Shown in pieces: positions 1 to 6,127 of a stretch of 10,068 nucleotides of DNA. This DNA comes from a bacterium (lineage in GTDB: Bacteria; Chloroflexota; Dormibacteria; Aeolococcales; Bog-877): positions 1 to 10,068 of the forward strand of contig JAKBTP010000190.1 of assembly GCA_021844355.1 (NCBI GenBank), in the 5' to 3' direction. The position numbers and the translations under genes are program-made. How positions within the stretch are numbered: the stretch's first letter is position 1; the number at the start of each line of letters is the position of its first letter. Under the pieces are notes generated by a model that did not search any database, was not told the DNA's origin, and saw only the letters and a list, made by a program, of their open reading frames with translations.

Positions 1-324
1 CCCGCCCTGCAGGGGCGGGTCGTAGAGGTCCTGCCCGGGGCGCAGATGGGAGAGGGAGAGGGTGACGTGCTGCCCCTGGACCTCGCCGCTCACCAGGACA
101 TCCCTCCCCCCGTCCGCGCAGGACACGCTGGTGCCGCTCCCGGAGAGGATCCCGAAGAGGGTGCCACCAGCCATCACAAAGGAGTTGGCCGCCATGGAAG
201 GGCCACTGGGACTCGCGGTCGGTCGCGGCCGCACCTGCAGCACCCCGGAGGGACCGACGGCGCAGCCGCCAAGGCACAGCACCACCGCCGAGGCGGCCAG
301 AACCCAAGGTGCCCGGGGCCACAT
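1..324 (-). CDS. Putative lipoprotein, N-terminal part (C-terminus beyond the left edge)
   Basis: Reading the - strand from ATG at 324-322 gives 108 codons with no stop before the window ends. The first 21 residues look like a lipoprotein signal peptide: a short start with one Arg (MWPR), a hydrophobic core (about residues 7-18) and a lipobox LGGC with Cys21 as the expected lipidated residue. A Pro/Ser/Thr-rich linker follows (about 22-45), then a Gly-rich, beta-like stretch with alternating hydrophobic residues (DVLVSGEVQGQHVTLSLSHL). The mature protein would be anchored outside the cytoplasmic membrane. I do not recognise the domain, so no substrate or role can be assigned. There is no clear Shine-Dalgarno site; a TACGAT hexamer lies 8 bases upstream of the ATG, compatible with a leaderless message. 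The signal peptide is the strongest evidence; the function is unknown. Confidence 0.68.
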   Translation of the reverse strand, partial: MWPRAPWVLAASAVVLCLGGCAVGPSGVLQVRPRPTASPSGPSMAANSFVMAGGTLFGILSGSGTSVSCADGGRDVLVSGEVQGQHVTLSLSHLRPGQDLYDPPLQGG

Positions 325-612
325 CGGCAGGAATCGTAGCCCGCAGCGGCCAGGAGGGCGCCGTCCTGGGATGCCGGTGGGCTCGATAAGGCGCGCTGCC
401 CATGGCTGGGTCGGACTCGAACCCCGAGGATCGATCGAGGACCAACCCCGGCCAGCGGGACCACCGGCACCGGAGCCGCGCCTACGCTCCATCGGGTGGC
501 GACGAGTTGCCCAGGGTGTGGTCGCCGCCGGGAAGGTGGCCTCCGAATTGCGGTGTGCGGCGATCCCGCTTGCTGCTGCCGGCAGATCAATGCCCAGGCG
601 AGTCTGGAGCGG
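325..612. other. Non-coding gap between divergent genes
   Basis: This 288-base stretch separates the lipoprotein gene (leftward) from the frameshifted SnoaL-like gene (rightward). It should contain both promoters, but apart from the TACGAT hexamer I see no convincing element. A T-arm-like word on the - strand around 405-425 does not fold into a tRNA. In the + frame that continues into the SnoaL-like gene, 496-612 encodes a Cys-rich run (CPGC, later ACCC). I treat that as chance, but it could be an upstream extension. Confidence 0.4.
333..338 (-). promoter_or_regulatory. Candidate -10 element (TACGAT) of the lipoprotein gene
   Basis: On the - strand TACGAT (4 of 6 matches to TATAAT, TANNNT type) ends 8 bases before the lipoprotein ATG at 324. 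Transcription would then start at or next to the ATG, giving a leaderless mRNA, which would explain the missing ribosome binding site. No convincing -35 hexamer is visible. Short motifs like this arise by chance. Confidence 0.25.
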
Positions 613-1004
613 ATGGCGGCCGAGCTGTCTGCCGCCTTCCAAGCCCGCGACACGGAGGCGTTCGGGGCGCTGCTGGCCGCTGACTCCAGGTGGGGGACGA
701 CGCTGCCAGCAAGCGCTGTCGCTCCCGTTCCGAGGTGGTCGACACCTTCCGCCGCCAGATCTCGGCCGGCGTCGAGCGGAGGGTCTCCGCCCTCGAGGTC
801 GGGCCCGAGGGCATCCTCTGCCCGCTCGCCGTCACCTCGCCCGCGGTGGGGGGGGGAGGGGCGGGGCCTGGGGCCGTTTTCCATCTCTACCGGGTGAGGG
901 GGGAGAGGATCGCGGAGATAGAGCCGTTCGTCCAAAGGCGCCTTGCGGTGGCGGCGCTGGGCTCAGGGCGGAGAGGCAGAAGGGGGCCGGGCCAGAGGTC
1001 CTGA
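613..1004 (+). pseudogene. SnoaL/NTF2-like protein gene broken by a one-base frameshift
   Basis: Two + frames together make one recognisable small polyketide-cyclase-like (SnoaL/NTF2 fold) protein of about 130 residues. The first frame, from ATG 613, gives an opening helix (MAAELSAAFQARDTEAFGAL) and ends in the family-like DSRWG. The next expected residues, DDAASKRCRSRSEVVDTFRR, are in another frame from about 693. That frame continues through a strand pattern (ERRVSALEVGPEGILCPLAV), then FHLYRVRGERIAEIEPF, to a stop at 1002-1004. The switch falls at the run TGGGGGACGAC (691-701): one more G would restore a single frame. As written, the first frame stops at 895-897 and would give a 94-residue product with a scrambled C-terminal half. 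Members of this fold are diverse enzymes or ligand binders, so no substrate is assigned. The break may be a true mutation or a homopolymer sequencing error. GGAG at 606-609 lies only 3 bases before the ATG, so the start is uncertain. Confidence 0.6.
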
Positions 1005-1103
1005 TGGCCGCGGCAGCGCCACCGGCCACGCCCGGGTGCTCGCGGCTCCCGCTGTCTGCGGCTGATTTCCGGGACCGGAGGCGCTGACGATCCGGGCCGG
1101 CTG

Positions 1104-1523
1104 TCAGACCAGGCGGATCTCCGGTCCCACCACCTCCATCCGAACCTGCGCCGGACCGATGCTGAGAAGAACGCGAACCACCACCTCATACGCCCCGGGC
1201 GTAAGGGTCCGCCCGGGCGCGATCGGCTCGGTGCCCACGAGGGCGGAGATCGCGATGGGATGGTCGGGGTCCAGGGTCGCCCACCGCCCCACGCCCGCGA
1301 TGGGGCCCGAGAACCACCCCCTTGGCTCCACCTCCCCGAGGCGGCGGATCCCCCCGGTCACCGGCTCTCCCCACATGACCCGTCGGCTGCTGCTGCCGAC
1401 CGCAGCCAGCACCGACACGGTTGCTGGCACGAAGTCCCCTCTCGCCACTTCGGTGGCGGCCAAATGGACCACCCCCTGCAGCCCGAGGTCTGCGTCCCCA
1501 CCCCGCTCCCCCAGCCCGCTCAT
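1104..1523 (-). CDS. Hypothetical small beta-rich protein
   Basis: This is a 139-residue open frame. Its codons end almost always in G or C, like the firm genes nearby, and the translation is not low-complexity. From about residue 17 it alternates hydrophobic and polar residues as beta strands do (GVVHLAATEVARGDF, then HPIAISALVGTEPI), ending in a strong strand pattern (AYEVVVRVLLS, VRMEVVGPEIRLV). This suggests a beta-sandwich-like fold. No signal peptide, membrane helix or catalytic motif is visible and I do not recognise the family. ATG at 1523 has GGGAAGG just upstream, but only 2 bases away, so the start may differ. It faces the frameshifted SnoaL-like gene tail to tail with a 99-base gap and points away from dnaA. 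Function is unknown; the coding call is moderately sure. Confidence 0.5.
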   Translation of the reverse strand: MSGLGERGGDADLGLQGVVHLAATEVARGDFVPATVSVLAAVGSSSRRVMWGEPVTGGIRRLGEVEPRGWFSGPIAGVGRWATLDPDHPIAISALVGTEPIAPGRTLTPGAYEVVVRVLLSIGPAQVRMEVVGPEIRLV

Positions 1524-1758
1524 CGCCTTCCCGGGCGGCGCAAGGACCTTCGGCGTTCCAGACTCCGCCCTCGGCGGGTGCCCCGCAGCCCGTGAGCCTT
1601 TTGGGTGTGACCTTCCGGATGCGGCTCATCCCTGGTCCCTGGCATGTTCCCGCGGGTGGTGATGATCACGGCGGCAACACACACCCAGCAGGTAGGACAT
1701 GGGGGCCTCGCTGCACACCCGGGCCTCCGCGGCCGCCGGCCCACCGGGCGGCGGTGTA

Positions 1759-1787
1759 TTGCAGCCTTCCCGCGCCGGTGGTACCAT
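1759..1787 (+). promoter_or_regulatory. Candidate extended -10 promoter for dnaA
   Basis: TTGCAG (1759-1764) and TACCAT (1782-1787) are separated by exactly 17 bases, and TACCAT is preceded by TGG, the extended -10 signature. TACCAT matches TATAAT at 4 of 6 positions and TTGCAG matches TTGACA at 3 of 6. A start near 1794 would leave a leader of roughly 144 bases before dnaA, containing the palindrome at 1861-1873. The spacing makes this the best candidate in the gap. Confidence 0.35.
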
Positions 1788-1860
1788 CGCCCCGCGCCTG
1801 CGGGGGTGGGCCGGACCCGGTCCAAGCTTTCTGACAACTCAGGGTGCATCTACCCCTCCG

Positions 1861-1873
1861 GTGGATTTTCCAC
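1861..1873. repeat. Short palindrome GTGGATTTTCCAC in the dnaA leader
   Basis: Perfect 5-base arms (GTGGA and TCCAC) flank a TTT centre. Its + strand half reads TTTTCCACT, two mismatches from the DnaA box TTATCCACA; the opposite half reads AAATCCACC on the other strand. It lies 65 bases upstream of the dnaA start. It could be an autoregulatory DnaA site or another operator. The decamer GGTGGATTTT that begins it (1860-1869) recurs at 7274-7283. Confidence 0.35.
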
Positions 1874-1937
1874 TCCTGTGCAGAAGGTGTGAATTGCGCG
1901 GTCCTCTCTCGCCCTCCCCCGGACTGGGAAACTGGAG

Positions 1938-3299
1938 TTGAGCCTCTCTCCAGACCAGCTCTGGTCCGCGGCCCAGGAGGAGCTCCGCTTCCAGGTGAGC
2001 CGCCCGGGGTACGAGGCCTGGCTGAAGAACGCCCGGCTGCTCTATTTCGATGAGGGGGGCGCCAAAGCGGTGATCGGGGTGTCCACCCCCCTGGCGCGGG
2101 ACTGGGTCAGCGACCGCTACGGGGCGGTGATCCGGGAGACCCTCTCGGCGATCCTGAACCAGGACGTCACCGTGGAGTTCACCGTCCAGGGAGCCCCGGG
2201 CGCCGAGCCGCTGCCGCAGGGCCAGCTCCCGGTGCTTCCTCCCGATCCGGGCCCGGAGGGCGCTGGGGAGACGGTCCCTGGGCTCAACCCCCGCTACACC
2301 TTCAACACCTTCGTGGTGGGGAACACCTCCCTTTTGGCCCACGCCGCCTGCCGGGCGGTGGCGGATTCGCCCAGCCGGGCCTACAACCCGCTCTTCCTGT
2401 ACGGCGGGGTGGGGCTGGGCAAGACCCACCTCATGCATGCCGTGGGCCATGCCGTCTGGCAGAGCCACCGCCAGCGGGTGGCCTACGTGACCTCCGAGAG
2501 CTTCATGAACCAGATGATCACCTCGATACAGGAGAACCGAACCGCCGAGTTCCGCACCCGCTACCGGACGGTGGACGTCCTGCTGGTCGACGACATCCAG
2601 TTCCTGGCCGGCAAGGACCGGACCCAGGAGGAGTTCTTCCACACCTTCAACGCCCTCCAGGAGGTGAACCGGCAGATCGTCATCACCTCCGATCGCCCGC
2701 CCCGGGAGATCCCCACCCTGGAGGAGCGCCTCCGGACCAGGTTCGAGGGCGGTCTCATGGTGGACATCCAGCCCCCGGACTTCGAGACCCGGCTGGCGAT
2801 CCTGCGCAGCAAGCTGAGCCCCGCCCAGGGCTGGCTGAGCGAGGAGGTCCTCTCCTTCATCGCCCACAACATCAAGAAGAACATCCGGGAGCTGGAGGGC
2901 GCGCTGACCCGGGTTCTGGCCCACGCCTCCATCACCGGGCGGGGCAACCCCACGATGGAGGAGGTGGCGGAGATCCTCCGCGACATCATCCCCACCGCGG
3001 ACTCCCGCCCCCTCACCGTGGAGGGTGTCCAGGCGGTGGTGGCCGACTATTACGGAATCTCGGTGGCGGAGATGACCAGCAAGCGGCGGGACAAGCACAT
3101 CGTCTTTCCCCGCCAGATCGCCATGTACCTCATCCGCGAGGAGATCGCCATGAGCCTGCCGGCGATCGGCCAGGCCTTCGGGGGCCGGGATCACACCACC
3201 GTCCTCCACTCCTACGAGAAGATCTCCAACGACGCCAAGGAGGATCCCAAGGTGCTGGAGGACCTCTCCCGCCTTCGCGACCTCCTCCGGGGCGGCTGA
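1938..3299 (+). CDS. dnaA: Chromosomal replication initiator protein DnaA
   Basis: DnaA is the AAA+ ATPase that binds DnaA boxes at oriC, opens the duplex and helps load the replicative helicase. All four domains are visible in 453 residues. Domain I is about 1-83, with the family-like YEAWLK at 25-30. A short Pro-rich domain II spans about 84-113. The AAA+ core begins with LNPRYTFNTFVVG (116-128), followed by Walker A GGVGLGKTH (156-164), Walker B LLVDDIQ (215-221), sensor 1 VITSD (248-252), the Arg-rich LEERLRTRFEGG (261-272) and sensor 2 IRELEGAL (316-323). The DNA-binding domain carries the signature GGRDHTTVLHS (415-425). Length is typical. The start is TTG at 1938, required to keep the N-terminal helix; the only nearby purine-rich sequences are GGGA, 8 bases upstream, and a GGAG touching the TTG. 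dnaN follows after 265 bases. Confidence 0.98.
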   Translation: MSLSPDQLWSAAQEELRFQVSRPGYEAWLKNARLLYFDEGGAKAVIGVSTPLARDWVSDRYGAVIRETLSAILNQDVTVEFTVQGAPGAEPLPQGQLPVLPPDPGPEGAGETVPGLNPRYTFNTFVVGNTSLLAHAACRAVADSPSRAYNPLFLYGGVGLGKTHLMHAVGHAVWQSHRQRVAYVTSESFMNQMITSIQENRTAEFRTRYRTVDVLLVDDIQFLAGKDRTQEEFFHTFNALQEVNRQIVITSDRPPREIPTLEERLRTRFEGGLMVDIQPPDFETRLAILRSKLSPAQGWLSEEVLSFIAHNIKKNIRELEGALTRVLAHASITGRGNPTMEEVAEILRDIIPTADSRPLTVEGVQAVVADYYGISVAEMTSKRRDKHIVFPRQIAMYLIREEIAMSLPAIGQAFGGRDHTTVLHSYEKISNDAKEDPKVLEDLSRLRDLLRGG

Positions 3300-3564
3300 T
3301 GCCGAGGGCACAGCTTTTCCAGATCCCCTGGGGAGCCGAAGCTCCTCCCGGTGGAGAGCCTGGGTGGCCCCTTCCCACGGTGGAAAGCAGGGGCGCTCGG
3401 ACCGGGTTTTGCACCGAATGTACACAGGACAATCGAAGTGGGCCGAGAGGGGTTTCCCCAGGCTCAACTCCCCTACTATGGCTACGTTCCCATAAGCGTC
3501 TTTCCCCGTCCATCCGGGCCTGTGGAGACCCCGGCCCAGAATCCCGATCAAGGAGGACTCGAAG
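3300..3564. other. Candidate replication origin (oriC) between dnaA and dnaN
   Basis: The dnaA-dnaN gap is a common oriC position and here is 265 bases long. It holds several degenerate relatives of the DnaA box TTATCCACA: TTTTCCAGA near 3315, CTTTCCACC on the - strand (3379-3387) forming an imperfect inverted repeat with CTTCCCAC just before it, GGTTTCCCC near 3450, and TCTCCACAG on the - strand near 3522. None is a perfect box. The stretch around 3474-3506 is relatively AT-rich for this genome and could be the unwinding element. Position is the main argument; the motif evidence is weak. Confidence 0.42.
3551..3556 (+). promoter_or_regulatory. Ribosome binding site of dnaN
   Basis: A full AGGAGG lies 8 bases before the TTG at 3565. 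It confirms that dnaN starts at TTG rather than at a downstream ATG or GTG. Confidence 0.85.
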
Positions 3565-4698
3565 TTGAAGTGCACGATCTCGCCCCAGCAGCTGGGCGCG
3601 GGGCTGTCGGCGGTCACGCGGGCCATCTCCAGCCGCAACACCCTGCCCATCCTCAGCAATGTGCTGGTCCAGGCGCGCGAGGGTGCGATCGAGCTAACCG
3701 CCACCAACATCGACCTGACCATCCGCCACACCATGCCGGCAGAGGTCCTGGAGGAGGGGGCGATCACCATTCCCGCCCGGATCCTCTCGGAGTTTGTCAG
3801 CTCCCTGCCCGAGGCTCCTTTGAGCTGGGAGCTGGACCCGGTGCACCAGACGGTGCGCCTGCAGTCAGGCCGCTTCGACGCCCACATCCGGGGGGTGGAC
3901 GCGGCCGAGTTTCCTCCACTTCCCGAGGTGGCGGACGGACAGACCGTCGAGCTCGACCCCCAGGTGCTGCTCTCGGCCATCGAGCAGACGGTGGTGGCCG
4001 CCAGCGGGGATGAGGGCCGCCCGGTCTACACCGGTGTGCTCGCCGAGATCTCAGGCGCGGACATCACCCTGGTGGCCACCGACGGCCACCGGCTGGCGGT
4101 GCGCCAGCTGCGGACCGCGGACGGGGCCCTCCCCCTGGGAGACCGGCTATCGGTGATCATCCCGGCTCGCGCCCTCGCGGAGCTGGCCCGCCTGCTCAAG
4201 CCCATCCTCTCCAGCCCAGGCGCCGTCACCCTGGCGGTGGGGGGCACCAGGTCCCAGGTGCGCTTCGACCTCCCGGGGTACTCGCTCACCAGCCGGCTGA
4301 TCGACGGGGTGTACCCCAACTACCAGAAGGTCGTCCCCGAGGGGGCCCAGACAGTGGCCCGGGCCTCCACGGACGAGCTGCGCCGGACCACCAGGGTGGT
4401 GTCCCTCTTCGCCCGCGACGCCGCCAACGTCCTCAAGATCCGCTGCGAGAGCTCCCAGCTGGTGCTCTCCGCCAACACCAACGAGGTGGGCGACAACGTG
4501 GCCTCGGTGGACGCCACCATCGAGGGGGAGAACGTCGGCATCGCCTTCAACGCCCGCTACGTGAGCGACGTCCTGGCCCTCTTGGACTCCCCGGAGGTGG
4601 AGCTGGTGCTCAATGGGACGTTGGCCCCGGGGATGGTGAGGGCGGCCGGTGACGACACCTACCGCTACGTGATCATGCCGGTGCGGGTGGCGATCTAG
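3565..4698 (+). CDS. dnaN: DNA polymerase III beta subunit (sliding clamp)
   Basis: DnaN forms the ring-shaped dimer that tethers DNA polymerase III and other replication and repair enzymes to DNA. The 377-residue product spans the three clamp domains (about 1-120, 121-245, 246-377). Visible family features are the N-terminal SSRNTLPILSNVL (22-34), VDAAEFPPLP (111-120), TDGHRLAVRQ (172-181), LIDGVYPNYQKVVP (245-258) and the C-terminal MPVRV (371-375), which corresponds to the MPMRL tail of Escherichia coli DnaN that helps form the partner-binding cleft. The start is TTG, fixed by the typical MKCTIS-like N-terminus and the AGGAGG site. recF begins 14 bases after the stop, so the two genes are probably co-transcribed. 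Confidence 0.98.
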   Translation: MKCTISPQQLGAGLSAVTRAISSRNTLPILSNVLVQAREGAIELTATNIDLTIRHTMPAEVLEEGAITIPARILSEFVSSLPEAPLSWELDPVHQTVRLQSGRFDAHIRGVDAAEFPPLPEVADGQTVELDPQVLLSAIEQTVVAASGDEGRPVYTGVLAEISGADITLVATDGHRLAVRQLRTADGALPLGDRLSVIIPARALAELARLLKPILSSPGAVTLAVGGTRSQVRFDLPGYSLTSRLIDGVYPNYQKVVPEGAQTVARASTDELRRTTRVVSLFARDAANVLKIRCESSQLVLSANTNEVGDNVASVDATIEGENVGIAFNARYVSDVLALLDSPEVELVLNGTLAPGMVRAAGDDTYRYVIMPVRVAI

Positions 4699-4712
4699 GG
4701 CCGAACCTCCAC

Positions 4713-5843
4713 TTGAGGGTCGCCGAGCTCCGGCTCCTCAACTTCCGGGCCTACCCCGAGGCCCAGGTCCTCCTGCGCCCGGGGTTCAACCTCCTGATCG
4801 GTGACAACGGGGCGGGGAAGACCAGCCTCCTCGAGGCCCTCGCCACCCTGGCCCTGGCCCGAGCCGCCCGGGGGGGCCTGAGCACTGACCTGGTCCGCTG
4901 GGGAACGTCCGAGATGGGTGTGGCCGCCATCACCTGGAGGGGGGAGGTGGAGGGACGGCTGGAGATGCGCTGGCGGGTGCAGCCACCGGGCGGCCGCTGG
5001 AGCAGGACGTTGCGCGCCGAGGGGGCGCCGGTGACGCCCGCGGCCTACCTGGGCAGGCTCCGGGTGGTGTCCTTCTGGCCGGAGGACCTGGGGCTGGTGA
5101 AGGCCGGGCCGGAGCCGAGGCGGAGGATGCTGGACGTGGTGCTCTGCCAGCTGCACCCGGAGTACGCGCAGGCCCTCTCCCAGTTCCGGCGGTCCCTGGA
5201 CCAGCGCAACTCGGCGCTACGCGGCATCCGGGAGGGGAGGTCAGGTCCGGCGGAGCTGGGGCCCTGGCTGGAGCCGCTGGTGCACTCCGGGGCCCTGCTC
5301 ATGGCCCACCGGGAGCGCTACCTCGAGGAGGTGGGTCCGCTGGCCCAGAGGGCGGCGAGCAGGATCGGCGAGGCGGCGCCGCTGGAGCTCCGCTACCTGC
5401 CGGGCACCAGGGGAGCCTCCGGGGACGGATGGAGGGAGAGGCTTGTCGCGGCACTCCGGGAGTCGGCGGATGAGGAGGAGGCGCGGGGGCAGACGGTGGT
5501 GGGCCCCCAGCGAGACGACTTCGAGATCGCCTACGCGGAGCGGCCGGCCCGGCAGTACGCCAGTCAGGGACAGCAGCGCACCGCGGTTCTGGCCCTCAAG
5601 GCCGCCGAGGTGGGCCAGCATCTGGCCGAGGGCGGACAATCACCGGTGGTGCTGCTGGACGACGTCCTCTCCGAGCTGGACCGGGACCACCGCCGGGGCC
5701 TTCTGGAGGTCCTGGGCGAGGGGCTGGGGGTGGAGCAGGCGCTGGTCACCGCCACCGAAGATTCGGGGCTCGAGGAGGCGATCGGCCCGTCCCAGGTACT
5801 CCTGGTGCGTGGAGGAGTGGTTCGGGAAGAGGAGCGACGCTAG
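4713..5843 (+). CDS. recF: DNA replication and repair protein RecF
   Basis: RecF is an SMC/ABC-type ATPase that with RecO and RecR directs RecA loading at single-strand gaps and stalled forks. The 376-residue length is typical. Walker A is GDNGAGKTS (30-38), preceded by the family-typical LLNFRAY (8-14). SFWPEDLGLVK (120-130) and PEPRRRMLD (133-141) match conserved RecF segments. GPQRDDF (264-270), the ABC signature ASQGQQRT (283-290) and Walker B VVLLDDVLSELD (312-323) complete the ATPase. The start is TTG at 4713, two codons before the conserved beta strand, and no Shine-Dalgarno site is evident; translation may depend on coupling to dnaN. The stop TAG (5841-5843) shares its last G with the GTG of the next gene. 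Confidence 0.97.
   Translation: MRVAELRLLNFRAYPEAQVLLRPGFNLLIGDNGAGKTSLLEALATLALARAARGGLSTDLVRWGTSEMGVAAITWRGEVEGRLEMRWRVQPPGGRWSRTLRAEGAPVTPAAYLGRLRVVSFWPEDLGLVKAGPEPRRRMLDVVLCQLHPEYAQALSQFRRSLDQRNSALRGIREGRSGPAELGPWLEPLVHSGALLMAHRERYLEEVGPLAQRAASRIGEAAPLELRYLPGTRGASGDGWRERLVAALRESADEEEARGQTVVGPQRDDFEIAYAERPARQYASQGQQRTAVLALKAAEVGQHLAEGGQSPVVLLDDVLSELDRDHRRGLLEVLGEGLGVEQALVTATEDSGLEEAIGPSQVLLVRGGVVREEERR
5827..5834 (+). promoter_or_regulatory. Ribosome binding site of the dciA-like gene
   Basis: AAGAGGAG inside the end of recF ends 8 bases before the GTG at 5843. It supports that GTG as the start and the one-base overlap with recF. Confidence 0.7.
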
Positions 5844-6127
5844 TGGAGGGGATCGGGGAGATCCTGCCCCGGGTCGTGCGGCGAATGGGGGTGCAGCGGC
5901 AGGTGCGGCTGGCCCGGGCCCAGGGGGCCTTCTCGGAGTCCTGCGGGGAGTACCTGCGCGACCACGTCCGGGTGGTGGCGGTGGAGGGATCGGTGCTGGT
6001 GGTGGCCTGCGCCCATCCGGCCATAGCTCACCAGTTGCAGATGGAGTCCGTGGCGCTGCTGGAGGCGGTGAACCGTGCGGCCGGACCGCCTCCGCTCCGC
6101 CGGATGCGCTTTGTCAGCGAGGGGTGA
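5843..6127 (+). CDS. dciA: DciA-like protein (DUF721), predicted helicase-loading factor
   Basis: DciA proteins are the replicative-helicase loaders or operators of bacteria that lack DnaC or DnaI. The 94-residue product has the compact DUF721 pattern: an N-terminal helix (GEILPRVVRRMG), a middle segment (YLRDHVRVVAVEGSVLVVAC), then HPAIAHQLQMESVALLEAVN and a final strand (PLRRMRFVSEG). The Trp often found before the strand pair is replaced here by Cys/Tyr (SCGEYL). It is shorter than many family members and lacks a long disordered tail. Position directly after recF, with one base shared, is classic for this family in high-GC bacteria and supports the assignment. The next gene is on the other strand and its last 14 bases overlap this one's end. 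Confidence in the DUF721 family is good; the helicase role is inferred from the family. Confidence 0.85.
   Translation: MEGIGEILPRVVRRMGVQRQVRLARAQGAFSESCGEYLRDHVRVVAVEGSVLVVACAHPAIAHQLQMESVALLEAVNRAAGPPPLRRMRFVSEG

Larger units (their letters stand above)
1524..1937. other. Intergenic region upstream of dnaA
   Basis: These 414 bases separate the leftward hypothetical gene from dnaA. The ribosomal-protein and RNase P genes (rpmH, rnpA) often found upstream of dnaA are not here on either strand. I see a candidate promoter at 1759-1787 and a palindrome at 1861-1873, described separately. The remainder, GC-rich up to about 1800, shows no gene or RNA I can support. Confidence 0.5.

Noticed and set aside
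1..19. Hairpin with 7-base arms (CCCGCCC and GGGCGGG)
   Set aside because: It lies inside the lipoprotein reading frame and has no T-tract, so a terminator is unlikely; GC-rich coding DNA often gives such arms.
403..490. Possible tRNA on the - strand (GGTTCGAGTCC followed by CCAGCCA)
   Set aside because: The T-loop-like word is present, but the T-stem pairs at only about two positions and no acceptor, D or anticodon stem fits around it.
496..612. Cys-rich upstream extension of the SnoaL-like gene (CPGC, later ACCC)
   Set aside because: It looks faintly like a zinc ribbon, but its start lacks a ribosome site and SnoaL-fold proteins do not normally carry such an N-terminus.
174..935. Long - strand frame of 253 codons
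   Set aside because: Its translation is Arg/Pro-rich and irregular, and it overlaps both the lipoprotein gene in another frame and the SnoaL-like gene. It is a shadow of high GC content.
1089..1119. Inverted repeat GATCCG / CGGATC near the end of the small - strand gene
   Set aside because: Six-base arms around a 19-base loop with no T-tract, partly inside the coding frame; not enough for a terminator.
1839..3980. Very long - strand frame of 713 codons
   Set aside because: It lies antisense to dnaA and the start of dnaN, whose + strand products are unmistakable. The translation has no recognisable domain and such antisense frames are common in GC-rich DNA.
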